From positions 496,001 through 560,000 of the forward strand of contig NZ_JARVWQ010000001.1 in the NCBI RefSeq assembly GCF_029846255.1: DNA of 64,000 nucleotides. The letters run 5' to 3'. The notes below the pieces were generated by a model. That model worked only from the letters and a program-made list of their open reading frames with translations, searched no databases and was not told where the DNA came from. The position numbers and the translations under genes were made by a program. Shown in pieces: positions 16,626 through 24,993 of this stretch (positions within the stretch are counted from its first letter, which is position 1; every line of letters begins with the position of its first letter). This DNA comes from Amnibacterium sp. CER49. Its GTDB lineage: Bacteria > Actinomycetota > Actinomycetes > Actinomycetales > Microbacteriaceae.

Positions 16626-18044
16626 TCAGCCCCCGGCGTGCGCGGTGAGGAAGCGGGCGACCTCGGCGTCGTCGACGCCGGGGAACGTGCCGGTCGGCAG
16701 CGGCGACAGGATGTGCGCGTGCAGCTTGGCGCTCGGCCACGCCTTGCCGCGCCACCGCCGCTGGAGCTCCGCGTCCTCGTTCGCGTCGCCGGCCGTGCGG
16801 GCGTCGGCCCGCTGCGTCGTCTCGCGGCCCCGGAACCACTTCGAGTCGGCGAACCGCACCCCGACCGTGATCGAGAACTCCTCGCTCGCCGAGGTGCCGG
16901 TCTGCACCGAGCACCAGTAGGAGCCGGCCGGTGTATCGGTGATCTGGTGGAACTCGGTCGTGCGGTTCGTGCGCCGGAAGGCGGCCCGCGCGGCCCACGA
17001 GGGGTGCACGAGCTGGCCCTCGACCGAGCCCGACACGTCGGTCGGCAGCGGCAGGTCGTCGTTCTCGTACGCCTTGTAGATGGCGCCGTCGTCGCCGACG
17101 CGGAGGAAGTGCAGCGGCAGGTCGAGATGCTTCGTCGCGAGGTTCGTCATCCGCAGCGCCGCGGCCTCGTGCGTGACGCCGAACGCGTCACGGAAGTCCT
17201 CCACGGCGAGGTCGCGCCGCTGCTTCGCGGCGGCGAGGAACGCGACGCTCGCCGCCTCCGGCAGCAGGCAGGAGGCCGCGAAGTAGTTGATCTCGAGCCG
17301 CTGCTCGAGGAACTCGGCGTAGTCCTTCGGCTCGCGGTGGCCGAGCACCCGGTGCGCCATCGCCTGCAGCGCGAGCGCGCGGAGGCCGTGGCCGCCGGGG
17401 ATCGAGGCAGGTGGCAGGTAGATCCGCATGTTCTCGAGGTCGGTGACCGAGCGGGTGGAGTGCGGCAGGTCGTTCACGTGGATGATCGAGAACCCGAGGT
17501 GCTTCGCCATGAGGCTCACGGTGTGGTGCGTGAGCGCCCCCCGTTCGTGGCCGACCACCCGCAGCAGCTCGGCCGCCGCGGCCTCGATCTCGGGGATGTG
17601 GTTGTCGCGCTCCCGCGAGCGCAGCCGCAGCGCCGTGTTGGCCCGTCTCGCCTCCTCCGGCGTCGCGATCGCCTGGGCCGCGCGGCGGCGCAGCTCGCGG
17701 TGCAGCCCGACGAGCGCCTCGAGCGCGTCCTGCGGCAGCGTGCGCGACGCCGGCACCACCGGAAGATCGAGCTCGGCGTAGAGCGGCGCCGACTGGAGCC
17801 GCTCGAGCTCGACCTCGAGCGCCGTCCGCTCGTCGGGCGCCTCGTCGGCGAGCATGTCCTGCAGCGAGGCGCCGAGCCCGTCCGCGATCGCCTGCAGCTG
17901 CGACAGACGTGGCTCGCGGCGACCGTTCTCGAAGAGCGACAGCCGGCTCGGCGCCACCCCGCAGCGCTCGCTGAGGTCGTCGAGGGTCAGGCCGGCCGCG
18001 CGGCGGCGCGCGCGGATCCACCGTCCCACGAGCAGCCGGTCCAC
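16626..18044 (-). CDS. RamB-like XRE family regulator with IrrE-type and DUF2083 domains
   Basis: A 472-residue regulator of the short-chain fatty-acyl (ScfR/RamB/PrpR) type. Residues about 8-62 form the HTH ([20 protein letters not shown]...[10 protein letters not shown]). The middle resembles the IrrE/DUF955 domain ([40 protein letters not shown]) and the C-terminus DUF2083 with several Cys. RamB in corynebacteria (also about 470 residues) controls acetate and gluconeogenic genes, and here the divergent neighbour is PEP carboxykinase. GTG start with AAGGAG 5 nt upstream. The RBS is preceded by the CTTTCCCGA motif (see 18055-18145). Confidence 0.85.
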   Translation of the reverse strand: MDRLLVGRWIRARRRAAGLTLDDLSERCGVAPSRLSLFENGRREPRLSQLQAIADGLGASLQDMLADEAPDERTALEVELERLQSAPLYAELDLPVVPASRTLPQDALEALVGLHRELRRRAAQAIATPEEARRANTALRLRSRERDNHIPEIEAAAAELLRVVGHERGALTHHTVSLMAKHLGFSIIHVNDLPHSTRSVTDLENMRIYLPPASIPGGHGLRALALQAMAHRVLGHREPKDYAEFLEQRLEINYFAASCLLPEAASVAFLAAAKQRRDLAVEDFRDAFGVTHEAAALRMTNLATKHLDLPLHFLRVGDDGAIYKAYENDDLPLPTDVSGSVEGQLVHPSWAARAAFRRTNRTTEFHQITDTPAGSYWCSVQTGTSASEEFSITVGVRFADSKWFRGRETTQRADARTAGDANEDAELQRRWRGKAWPSAKLHAHILSPLPTGTFPGVDDAEVARFLTAHAGG

Positions 18045-18054
18045 TTCTTCTCCT

Positions 18055-18145
18055 TCGGGAAAGTTCTGCCGATCTTTCCCGACCCTAGCGGGACACAACG
18101 CGCCTGAACAGCGAGAACCTGAGGGAGACCCCGGACCTTTCCCGA
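18055..18145. promoter_or_regulatory. Candidate operator: three CTTTCCCGA half-sites between ramB-like gene and pckG
   Basis: TCGGGAAAG (18055-18063) and CTTTCCCGA (18074-18082) form a perfect 9-bp inverted repeat with 10-nt spacing; a third identical half-site lies at 18137-18145, 63 bp on. The first half-site is immediately before the Shine-Dalgarno of the regulator (minus strand: CTTTCCCGA-AGGAG), the third immediately before that of pckG (CTTTCCCGA-TCGGAG). Binding by the RamB-like protein, with autoregulation, is an inference. Confidence 0.6.
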
Positions 18146-18156
18146 TCGGAGCCGCC

Positions 18157-20001
18157 ATGAGCAGCCTGCCCGTCGACCGAACCGAGACCGCTCCGCACCC
18201 CTTCCGCGGCCGCCGCGCCCTGCACGCCTGGGTGGCGGATCTCGCCGCCCTCACACAGCCCGAGCGCGTCGTCTGGTGCGACGGCAGCAGCGCCGAGCAG
18301 GACCGGTTGCTGAAGCGGATGGTCGCCGACGGCGTCCTCGTGAAGCTGAACCCCGAGTGGCGGCCGAACAGCTACCTCGCGCGGAGCGACCCCGACGACG
18401 TCGCCCGCGTCGAGGACCGCACCTTCATCTGCAGCGAGGACGAGGCCGACGCCGGCCCGACGAACCACTGGCGGGATCCGGCCGTGATGCGCGGGGAGCT
18501 GCGCGAGCGCTTCGACGGCGCGATGCGCGGCCGCACGATGTACGTGCTGCCGTTCTCGATGGGCCCCGTCGGCGGCGCGATCTCGCAGGTCGGCGTGCAG
18601 GTCACCGACTCCCCCTACGTCGTCGTGTCGACCGCGATCATGACCCGGATGGGCGACGCCGCCCTCGGTGAGATCGGCGACACGGCCGAGTGGGTGCCCG
18701 CCGTGCACTCGGTCGGCGCCCCCCTCGCCGGTCCCGACGGCGGGGCGGTGCCGGACGTGCCGTGGCCGTCGAACGCGGTGAAGATCATCGCCCACTTCCC
18801 CGAGACGCGGGAGATCTGGTCGTACGGCTCCGGCTACGGCGGCAACGCGCTGCTCGCGAAGAAGTGCTTCGCGCTCCGCATCGCGTCGGTGATGGCGCGC
18901 GACGAGGGCTGGCTCGCCGAGCACATGCTCCTCGTGCGCGTCACGAGCCCCGCGGGCCGCGCGTACCACCTCGCCGCGGCGTTCCCCTCGGCCTGCGGCA
19001 AGACCAACTTCGCGATGCTGCAGCCGACGCTGCCCGGATGGCGCGTCGAGACGCTCGGCGACGACATCGCCTGGCTGCGTCCCGGCCCCGACGGCCGCCT
19101 CTGGGCGATGAACCCCGAGGCGGGGTTCTTCGGGGTCGCGCCGGGCACGAGCGAGGCGACGAACCCCGCCGCGATGGCGACGATGTGGGGCAACACGATC
19201 TTCACGAACGTCGCGCTGCGCGAGGACGGCGACGTGTGGTGGGAGGGCATGACGCCCACGCCGCCGGCGCACCTGATCGACTGGCGCGGCGAGCCCTGGA
19301 CCCCGGCGTCGGGCCGCCCCGCCGCCCACCCGAACGCCCGCTTCACCTCGCCCGCCGACCAGTGCCCGGTGCTCGCGGACGACTGGGACGCGCACGACGG
19401 CGTGCCGCTCGACGCGATCGTCTTCGGCGGCCGGCGCACCTCGAACGTGCCGCTCGTGTCGGAGGCCGCGGACTGGGTGGACGGCGTCTTCACCGGCGCG
19501 ACGATCGCGAGCGAGCAGACCGCCGCGGCCGAGGGCCCGGTCGGCGCGCTCCGCTTCGACCCCTTCGCGATGCTGCCGTTCTGCGGCTACGACATGGCCG
19601 ACCACTGGCAGCACTGGCTCGACATCGGCGAGCGCCTCGGCGCGAAGGCGCCCCGGATCTTCCGCGTGAACTGGTTCCGCCGCGACGCCGACGGCCGGTT
19701 CCTCTGGCCCGGCTTCGGCGACAACATCCGCGTGCTCGACTGGATCGTCGCGCGACTCGAGGACGAGGCCGATGCCGTGCCGACCCCGATCGGGCTGCTG
19801 CCGTACCGGCACGACCTCGATCTCGACGGCCTCGGCCTGCCCGACGACGACGTGCGCGAGCTGCTCACGGTCGACGCGACCGGCTGGCGACGCGAGTGCG
19901 ACCAGATCGCCGCCTTCTTCGCCCGCTTCGGCGACCGCGTGCCCGGGTCGCTCGCCCGCCGGCTCACCCGGCTGCGCTGGCAGCTCGGCGAGTACGCCTG
20001 A
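18157..20001 (+). CDS. pckG: Phosphoenolpyruvate carboxykinase (GTP)
   Basis: Converts oxaloacetate plus GTP to PEP, the entry to gluconeogenesis. The 614-residue protein carries the GTP-type signatures: [32 protein letters not shown], the kinase/P-loop region [13 protein letters not shown] with the reactive Cys, the metal ligand region [26 protein letters not shown] and [14 protein letters not shown]. The start is the ATG at 18157 with GGAG 6 nt upstream. Divergent from the RamB-like regulator; a 44-residue zinc-ribbon ORF follows 43 nt downstream. Confidence 0.95.
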   Translation: MSSLPVDRTETAPHPFRGRRALHAWVADLAALTQPERVVWCDGSSAEQDRLLKRMVADGVLVKLNPEWRPNSYLARSDPDDVARVEDRTFICSEDEADAGPTNHWRDPAVMRGELRERFDGAMRGRTMYVLPFSMGPVGGAISQVGVQVTDSPYVVVSTAIMTRMGDAALGEIGDTAEWVPAVHSVGAPLAGPDGGAVPDVPWPSNAVKIIAHFPETREIWSYGSGYGGNALLAKKCFALRIASVMARDEGWLAEHMLLVRVTSPAGRAYHLAAAFPSACGKTNFAMLQPTLPGWRVETLGDDIAWLRPGPDGRLWAMNPEAGFFGVAPGTSEATNPAAMATMWGNTIFTNVALREDGDVWWEGMTPTPPAHLIDWRGEPWTPASGRPAAHPNARFTSPADQCPVLADDWDAHDGVPLDAIVFGGRRTSNVPLVSEAADWVDGVFTGATIASEQTAAAEGPVGALRFDPFAMLPFCGYDMADHWQHWLDIGERLGAKAPRIFRVNWFRRDADGRFLWPGFGDNIRVLDWIVARLEDEADAVPTPIGLLPYRHDLDLDGLGLPDDDVRELLTVDATGWRRECDQIAAFFARFGDRVPGSLARRLTRLRWQLGEYA

Positions 20002-20044
20002 CCCCCGCTCCCACCCGTTCCACCCGATCCGAGAGGACGAAGCC

Positions 20045-20179
20045 ATGAGCACCACGACGGTCTCCCGCCTCGAGCAGGCCCCCGGCTGCGAGGAGTGCCT
20101 CGTCGAGCTGCAGCCCGCCGGCCGCGGCGACCACCGCTACTGGACGTGCCACTACTGCGGCACGACCGTCCCGCGCTGA
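20045..20179 (+). CDS. Small zinc-ribbon-like protein (44 residues) downstream of pckG
   Basis: ATG at 20045, 43 nt after pckG, with GAGAGGA upstream. Two Cys pairs, GCEECLVELQ and WTCHYCGTTVPR, make a CxxC...CxxC ribbon. Actinobacterial genomes often carry such UBP/ribbon-like ORFs, but I do not recognise this one. Co-transcription with pckG is likely from spacing. A strong hairpin (20217-20253) follows. Confidence 0.65.
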   Translation: MSTTTVSRLEQAPGCEECLVELQPAGRGDHRYWTCHYCGTTVPR

Positions 20180-20216
20180 CCGAGCCGCGCTGACGGACCG
20201 CGCTGACGGTCCGCCG

Positions 20217-20253
20217 CGATCCTGGCAGCGGTCCCCGCCGGCTGCCAGGATCG
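20217..20253 (+). terminator. Hairpin ending the pckG unit and overlapping the next promoter
   Basis: Perfect 13-bp inverted repeat CGATCCTGGCAGC / GCTGCCAGGATCG with an 11-nt loop. It lies 38 nt after the zinc-ribbon stop and 4 nt before the next start codon, so it contains the CAGGAT element proposed as that gene's -10. It could be a terminator, an operator or both. Three direct repeats of CCGCGCTGAC (20171, 20185, 20198) precede it. Confidence 0.6.
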
Positions 20254-20257
20254 CGGC

Positions 20258-20659
20258 ATGACCCGCTTCGCGATCGACGCGCCGACTGCGTTGCGGCTGC
20301 TCGAGGACGGGGCCGACCTGCCCGCCGAGCACGCGCTGGTCGCGCCCGCGCTGCTGAAGTCGCAGGTGCTCGAGCGGCTCTTCCAGGAGGTCCGCGCGGG
20401 ACGGCGCGACGAGCGCGGCGCGCAGGAGCTGCTGCGCGGGCTCGCGATGATGCGGATCCGGCTGCTCTCCGACCGGGTCTCCCGCGCCACCGCCTGGCGG
20501 ATCGCTTCCGACCAGCGCCTGCCCGTCACCTGGCCGGCCGAGTACCTCGCGGTGACGCGCCTCCAGGCCGACGTGCTCGTCACCGACGACCCGGAGCTGC
20601 TCGGCGCCGCGGAGGCGGGCGGCGTGCCGACGACCGGCTCCGCGACCCTCCTCGCCTAG
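20258..20659 (+). CDS. PIN-domain-like protein
   Basis: A 133-residue protein that looks like a PIN-domain (VapC-type) nuclease: an early Asp in MTRFAIDAPTALRLL, an acidic helix around LLKSQVLERLFQEVRAG, and the C-terminal pattern AEYLAVTRLQADVLVTDDPE with clustered Asp. No antitoxin-like gene adjoins it, so a toxin role is unproven; solitary PIN proteins also process RNA. ATG lies 6 nt after CAGGAT, suggesting a leaderless transcript. Confidence 0.7.
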   Translation: MTRFAIDAPTALRLLEDGADLPAEHALVAPALLKSQVLERLFQEVRAGRRDERGAQELLRGLAMMRIRLLSDRVSRATAWRIASDQRLPVTWPAEYLAVTRLQADVLVTDDPELLGAAEAGGVPTTGSATLLA

Positions 20660-20674
20660 CCCGGGAGGTCGGAC

Positions 20675-20689
20675 CGGGCCCACGGCCCG
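20675..20689. terminator. Short hairpin between convergent genes
   Basis: CGGGCC-CAC-GGCCCG, a 6-bp stem with a 3-nt loop, between the ends of the PIN-like gene (+) and the 83-residue gene (-). Weak terminator candidate. Confidence 0.35.
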
Positions 20690-20738
20690 AAGCGGCGTGA
20701 CGGCCGCGCGGGTGCGGAGTCCGCGAGAACGGGTGGGG

Positions 20739-20990
20739 TCAGTTCCACCACTCGTTGAAGCCGGGATAGCCGGTGCGCCGCTCGAGCAGGCCCATGAGCG
20801 GGGCCGCCATGCCGCGTCCGCACTCGATCGAGATGCGGCTGCCCTCGACCTCGACGTCGATGCCGAGCTCGCGGTAGAGGTCGACGGCGGCCGCCATGAC
20901 GCGGTGCCGCTGCTCAGGCGGGTACTCGACCCCGACTCGTCGCAGGTCGCCGACCTGCGCGCGGGTGCCCATGATCTCGCTGACGTGCAT
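20739..20990 (-). CDS. Hypothetical protein (83 residues)
   Basis: Not recognised. The product starts MHVSEIMGTRAQVGDLRRVG, has a helical segment RHRVMAAAVDLYRELGIDVE, a beta-like GSRISIECGRG and ends TGYPGFNEWWN. ATG at 20990 with GGAAGGG-like bases upstream. Codon bias is that of a normal gene. Upstream extension of the frame is Arg-rich and not convincing. Confidence 0.6.
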   Translation of the reverse strand: MHVSEIMGTRAQVGDLRRVGVEYPPEQRHRVMAAAVDLYRELGIDVEVEGSRISIECGRGMAAPLMGLLERRTGYPGFNEWWN

Positions 20991-21141
20991 CGAATGCGGC
21001 CCTTCCGTACGACGTCCTCGTTCGATCCTGCATTCAGTCTGCGCCGACCGACGTGACGGGATCCTGCGCGCCACGCCGAGGGATCGGCGGGCGCCCGGCT
21101 CGTGGGGGCGCCGCGCAGGCGGACATGCCAGCGTTGCGCGG

Positions 21142-21390
21142 ATGCTGCTCCTGCTCGGCGTCCGCGGCGTCGCCACCCTGCTCGGCGTGGTGCGGTTCCG
21201 GTGCTCCTACTGCGGTCAGGACGCCCGGCAGGAGGTGCTCGAGGTCGGCAACCGGCTCACGCTCTTCTTCATCCCGGTCCTCACGTTCTCGCGGCGGTAC
21301 GTGAACCGCTGCACGAGCTGCGGCGGCGAGACCCGCCTGACCGAGCGGCAGGCGAGGCGTGGCCTCGAATCGGCGGCCCGCGGCCGCTGA
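21142..21390 (+). CDS. Zinc-ribbon domain protein
   Basis: An 82-residue protein: a short hydrophobic start (MLLLLGVRGVATLLGVV), then a zinc ribbon made of FRCSYCGQDA and NRCTSCGGET, joined by LTLFFIPVLTFSRRYV. This matches the small zinc-ribbon family often annotated zinc_ribbon_15. Function unknown. It runs convergent with the next minus-strand pair and ends right at its stop codon. Confidence 0.75.
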   Translation: MLLLLGVRGVATLLGVVRFRCSYCGQDARQEVLEVGNRLTLFFIPVLTFSRRYVNRCTSCGGETRLTERQARRGLESAARGR

Positions 21391-21762
21391 TCAGCGCCGC
21401 TCGGCGAGAGCGCGCATCACGGCCTCCTGCGCATCGTTCAGCTCCCCGGACGCGACCCACAGGTCGTGCCTGCCCTCCGGCGTCGGCCGGGTCTCCCGTC
21501 GCGCCGGGGCGGCCCAGGCAGGGATGCCCCGGGCGCGGAGCGCCTCGAGCACCGCATCGACCTGGCCGGGCGCCAGCTCGGCGAGCGGCGTCCAGAAGAG
21601 CGCGTCGAGCCCGTTGCCGTGCCCGAACGGCGGCAGCTGGTAGGCGCGGCCGAACTGCAGCGGGTTGGCCGCCTCGGCCGGCGCCTCGAACGACGAGGCG
21701 GCGGCGTTCCGTCGCCGCTCGCCCCCTGCGGGCGGCGCGGGACGTCGGGACAGCCCGAGCAC
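21391..21762 (-). CDS. Hypothetical protein (123 residues or longer)
   Basis: Not recognised. The C-terminal 80 residues are well formed (YQLPPFGHGNGLDALFWTPL, LAPGQVDAVLEALRARGIPA, HDLWVASGELNDAQEAVMRA). The start is uncertain: GTG 21762 is annotated, but the frame stays open upstream with protein-like sequence (LPRFLRLWRYALTAVLGLS) to a CTG that overlaps the previous stop as CTGA. If that rare start is used, the protein is about 150 residues with an N-terminal membrane-like helix. Confidence 0.55.
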   Translation of the reverse strand: MLGLSRRPAPPAGGERRRNAAASSFEAPAEAANPLQFGRAYQLPPFGHGNGLDALFWTPLAELAPGQVDAVLEALRARGIPAWAAPARRETRPTPEGRHDLWVASGELNDAQEAVMRALAERR

Positions 21763-21818
21763 CGCGGTCAGCGCGTACCGCCAGAGCCGGAGGAACCGCG
21801 GCAGGCGCGGTGCACCCG

Positions 21819-22196
21819 TCAGCGCGGCACGACCTTCAGCGTCGTCGCCCTGGCGGCGTCGGCCGTGATCGCGCGCACCGAGCTCGAACCGGCCCCGTAC
21901 TTGTCCGCGTAGGCCCGGTCGAGCACGTCCTGCACGGGGTCGCCGACCGGGACGTCCTCGAACCGCACGTCGCGCTCGATCCCCGCGGAGTCGATGTGCC
22001 CCTCGTGCCGTGCGATCACGCCGCGGTACCAGCCGCCGGTCGCGCCGCGCACGCTCCGCACGTAGAGGGCGCCGCCGGCGCGGACCGCCCAGATGATCAC
22101 CGGCTCGCGGAGGGAGTCGTCCGCCCGTCGGCCGGCGATGCGCAGCTCACCCTCGCGGCCGAGCCGATCCAGCTCGTCCGCCGTCCATCCCGCCAT
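21819..22196 (-). CDS. DUF2255 family protein
   Basis: A 125-residue protein matching the DUF2255 pattern: MAGWTADELDRLGREGELRI, then VIIWAVRAGGALYVRSVRG, GGWYRGVIARHEGHI and the tail DRAYADKYG. The fold is probably a small beta-barrel; role unknown. ATG 22196 is preferred because GGAAGGGG lies upstream; a longer version from 22223 is possible. It sits in a group of small minus-strand genes. Confidence 0.75.
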   Translation of the reverse strand: MAGWTADELDRLGREGELRIAGRRADDSLREPVIIWAVRAGGALYVRSVRGATGGWYRGVIARHEGHIDSAGIERDVRFEDVPVGDPVQDVLDRAYADKYGAGSSSVRAITADAARATTLKVVPR

Positions 22197-22266
22197 GCCG
22201 GCCCCTTCCGTCGTGCGCTCCATGGTGCGCCTCCGGCCCGGTCGCCGCGAGCGGGGAGGTCGGGGT

Positions 22267-23139
22267 TCAGCCGGCCGACTGCAGCTCGATCGCGTCCGCG
22301 TCGAGCTCCGACATGTCGATCGGCCCGTGCTCCGACCCGCCCTCGGCGAGGAACGCGGCGACCCGCTCGCCCCAGCCGCGGATCCCGTCCGGGGTGGTCG
22401 CCACCTCGAGCTCGGCGTCCGGCAGGGCTGCCTGCAGCCGCTCGGCGGTGCTGAGCGGATGCGACGGGTCCGTGTCCCACGCGAGGATCAGCACCCGGTG
22501 CGACAGCGCCGCGAGCTCCTCCGGGTCGGGCAGATCGTTGTCGGCGGCGCCGCGCATCACCGAGGGCAGCAGCGCTTCGGGTAGCGCGGGCACGGGGTTC
22601 CGCTGCCAGCCGCCGTCACGGAGGATCGGCGGCCGGGGCAGCACCGCCGCCGCCCGGATCCAGGCGTCGATGCCGCGCTGCTCGACGAGGTCGGCGGCCG
22701 CGCGGTAGAGCTCGGCCTGGTCGCGCCGCGTCTCCCATGCGGTCGGAGGCGCGACGAGCACGAGCCGCCGGAACCGCTCGGGCGCGGCGAGGGCGGCCCG
22801 CAGCAGCAGGATGCAGCCCGTCGACTCCCCGAGCCCGTCGACGGGCTCCTCGGGACTCACGGCTCCGGCGACCGCGAGGAGGTCGTCGGTGAGCGTCGGC
22901 CAGCGGTAGTCGTCGACCTCGGCGCGGCCGGTGGACTCGCCGTGGCCGCGGCGGTCGAAGCGCACGACCCACCGGCCGGCGTCGGCGACCAGTGCCCACT
23001 CGAACAGGCCGACGCCGCGCTCGTACGCGCGGCTGGTGGTCAGGGCGTGCGAGACGACCAGGACGCCCTCGGGCCCGGGAGGGCCGTCGATGCCGTAGGC
23101 GATGCGGGCGTGCGGGCGGTCGAGGAACTGATCAACCAC
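22267..23139 (-). CDS. Alpha/beta fold hydrolase
   Basis: A 290-residue hydrolase of the alpha/beta superfamily. VVSHALTTSRAYERG takes the place of the usual HG oxyanion motif, FDRRGHGESTG is the canonical loop before the nucleophile elbow, and GLGESTGCILLLRAALAAPE has Ser in a GESTG elbow. AWDTDPSHPLSTAERL offers the Asp; the catalytic His may be in GSEHGPID. The GTG start lies 8 nt after TACACT. Substrate unknown. Confidence 0.75.
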   Translation of the reverse strand: MVDQFLDRPHARIAYGIDGPPGPEGVLVVSHALTTSRAYERGVGLFEWALVADAGRWVVRFDRRGHGESTGRAEVDDYRWPTLTDDLLAVAGAVSPEEPVDGLGESTGCILLLRAALAAPERFRRLVLVAPPTAWETRRDQAELYRAAADLVEQRGIDAWIRAAAVLPRPPILRDGGWQRNPVPALPEALLPSVMRGAADNDLPDPEELAALSHRVLILAWDTDPSHPLSTAERLQAALPDAELEVATTPDGIRGWGERVAAFLAEGGSEHGPIDMSELDADAIELQSAG

Positions 23140-23211
23140 GACGAAGGAGTGTATGACGCATCACCGAGCGCCGGCGGGAGGGCGGGCCGTGTCGCGGTCG
23201 GCGGCACGCGC

Positions 23212-23583
23212 TCACAGCGCTCTCCTCCGCGGCCGCGCGTCGAGGTCACGGCGCTTCGCCTCGATGAGGGCCACGACGAGCTCCTGCGGCAGCGGTTCGT
23301 CGACCGCGAAGTGCAGCGAGCCGGGCGTGTGGGCGCGGTCGCCGAGCCGGTCCTCGAGCGCGGACAGCACGGCGCCGCTGTGCGGCAGGTACGCGAGATG
23401 CTTCGCGAACGCGGCGAGCCCCGCGACGACCTGACCGTCGACGGAGAACGCGGGCACCCCGTACGACAGGCCCTGCTCCGCCTCCGGCACCACGGCGAGG
23501 ATGCGCCGACGCATCTCCTCGAGCGTCGACCGCTTCGGCTCGGGCTGCGCCGCGAAGTAGACGTCCACCTCGTCGGAGCTCAT
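23212..23583 (-). CDS. DUF1801 / YdhG-like protein
   Basis: A 123-residue protein with the DUF1801 pattern: VDVYFAAQPEPKRSTLEEMR at the start, GLSYGVPAFSVDGQVVAGLA in the middle, and HLAYLPHSGAVLSALE. Relatives such as Bacillus YdhG/FraT were proposed as iron chaperones, but the family role is unsettled. ATG at 23583. Independent gene; divergent from the cyclase-like gene, with about 100 bp between them. Confidence 0.75.
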   Translation of the reverse strand: MSSDEVDVYFAAQPEPKRSTLEEMRRRILAVVPEAEQGLSYGVPAFSVDGQVVAGLAAFAKHLAYLPHSGAVLSALEDRLGDRAHTPGSLHFAVDEPLPQELVVALIEAKRRDLDARPRRRAL

Positions 23584-23680
23584 GCCGCCGATCGTGGCAC
23601 CGGTCGCGGCTGAAGGGAACGGTCTACGGGGTCGGCAATCCCACCGACCCGCCGTCGGTCGCGCTCGATAGCGTCGCGGC

Positions 23681-24676
23681 ATGGGACCCGACGACGCGAC
23701 CCGCGACTGGCTGCTCGACAGCGACCCCGCCCTGCGCTGGCAGGTCGAGCGCGACCTGCTCGGCGCGCCCGAGGCCCGGTGGCGCGCCACCCGCGAGCGC
23801 GTCGCGACCGAGGGCTTCGGCGCCCGGCTGCTCGCGCTGCAGGACCCCGACGGGCAGTGGGCAGGCGGCTCGTACTTCCCGGCCGACTTCGACTTCTCCG
23901 GGCCCGAGGCCGGGGAGGACCAGGGGCAGCCGTACACCGCGACCACCTGGGCGCTGAACGACCTGCGCGAGTGGGGCGTCGACGCCGCGGTGCTCGGCGA
24001 CACCGCCGCGCGCCTCGCCGCGAACAGCCGGTGGGACTACGACGACCTGCCCTACTGGGGCGGGGAGGTCGACGCCTGCATCAACGCCTGGACGCTCGCG
24101 AACGGCGCGTGGCTCGGCGCCGACGTGCGGCCGCTCGCGGCGTGGTTCGTCGAGCACCGGCTGCCCGACGGCGGCTGGAACTGCGAGTGGGTGAACGGCT
24201 CCACCCGCTCGTCGTTCCACTCGACGGTCAACGCGATCCGCGGGCTGCTCGAGTACGAGCAGCGCACCGGTGGCACCCCCGAGCTCACGGCCGCTCGCCA
24301 CGCCGGCGAGGAGTACCTGCTCGAGCGGCACCTGCTCCGCCGCCGCACCACGGGTGAGTACGCGGCCCCGTGGGTGGCGCACCTCGCCTACCCGTTCCGC
24401 TGGTACTACAGCGCGCTCAAGGCGCTCGACCACTTCCGGTCCGCCTCCCAGCACGACGGCACGCCGCCGGACCCGCGCCTCGCCGAGGCGATCGCGCTGC
24501 TCGAGGCCGACCGCGACGAGGACGGCCGCTGGCGGCAGGAGCGCCGCCACCCCGGCCGGGTGTGGTTCGAGGTCGACGTGCCACCCGGGCAGCAGTCGAA
24601 GTGGCTCACGCTGCACGCGCTGCGGGTGCTCGACTGGTGGGAGGGCGCCGGATCCCTCAGCACGTCGGCGGCGTGA
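23681..24676 (+). CDS. Squalene cyclase-like (terpenoid cyclase/prenyltransferase toroid) protein
   Basis: A 331-residue all-helical toroid-type protein. Repeated QW-like patterns are visible: LQDPDGQWAGGSYF, EHRLPDGGWNCEWVNG and DRDEDGRWRQERRHPG. It lacks a clear DXDD motif, and it is half the length of real squalene-hopene cyclases, so it is probably not a cyclase. Leaderless start: TAGCGT then 6 nt then ATG. Function unknown. Confidence 0.75.
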   Translation: MGPDDATRDWLLDSDPALRWQVERDLLGAPEARWRATRERVATEGFGARLLALQDPDGQWAGGSYFPADFDFSGPEAGEDQGQPYTATTWALNDLREWGVDAAVLGDTAARLAANSRWDYDDLPYWGGEVDACINAWTLANGAWLGADVRPLAAWFVEHRLPDGGWNCEWVNGSTRSSFHSTVNAIRGLLEYEQRTGGTPELTAARHAGEEYLLERHLLRRRTTGEYAAPWVAHLAYPFRWYYSALKALDHFRSASQHDGTPPDPRLAEAIALLEADRDEDGRWRQERRHPGRVWFEVDVPPGQQSKWLTLHALRVLDWWEGAGSLSTSAA

Positions 24677-24720
24677 TCGCACGTCGGCACGAAAGGGGGT
24701 CGACGCACCCGGCGCGAAGG

Positions 24721-24737
24721 CGGGCGATCCTCGCCCG
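24721..24737 (+). terminator. Short hairpin after the cyclase-like gene
   Basis: CGGGCG-ATCCT-CGCCCG, 45 nt after the stop. It separates the cyclase-like gene from the promoter (TAGCGT, 24836-24841) of the next unit. The 24738-24835 stretch shows nothing else. Confidence 0.4.
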
Positions 24738-24896
24738 GACGAGTCGGACACGCTCCGGCTCGACCGCGCCGCGAGGAAGCCGTGGGACGAGGCACCGCGC
24801 GGACGGCGCCCCTGGCGCTCCCGCGCCCGCACCGCTAGCGTGCTGACGCGCGACGGGATCTCCCGCGCGGCCGGAACGAGGAGAAGGAAGCGAGCC

Positions 24897-24953
24897 ATGA
24901 CCGTCGTCGGCGTGCCCTCCCCCATCCACTCGTTCCTCGGGGCCGCCGCGTAA
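24897..24953 (+). CDS. 18-residue ORF preceding the RIO kinase (possible leader peptide)
   Basis: ATG at 24897 with an unusually strong Shine-Dalgarno (GGAGAAGGAAG, 6-nt spacing) and stop TAA at 24951. The peptide reads MTVVGVPSPIHSFLGAAA. It lies 49 nt after the predicted transcription start of the RIO kinase unit and ends 40 nt before that kinase. Between them is a hairpin that would hide the kinase's own Shine-Dalgarno. Regulation by translation of the leader is inferred. Confidence 0.5.
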   Translation: MTVVGVPSPIHSFLGAAA

Positions 24954-24963
24954 CCAGATCTTC

Positions 24964-24993
24964 GGCGGTCTCCGGCCCTTCCTGGAGACACCG
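24964..24993 (+). promoter_or_regulatory. Hairpin covering the RIO kinase ribosome-binding site
   Basis: GTCTCC (24968-24973) pairs with GGAGAC (24984-24989), extendable to CGGT / ACCG with a two-base bulge. The GGAG in the second arm is the Shine-Dalgarno of the gene starting at 24994. Together with the 18-codon ORF just upstream this resembles translational-attenuation leaders. Confidence 0.5.

Noticed and set aside
20258-20659. Toxin-antitoxin pair
   Set aside because: The PIN-like gene has no adjacent antitoxin-like small gene on its strand, so a TA module is not supported.
23681-24676. Hopanoid/squalene-hopene cyclase
   Set aside because: Half the expected length, no DXDD motif and no hopanoid genes nearby; only the toroid fold is supported.
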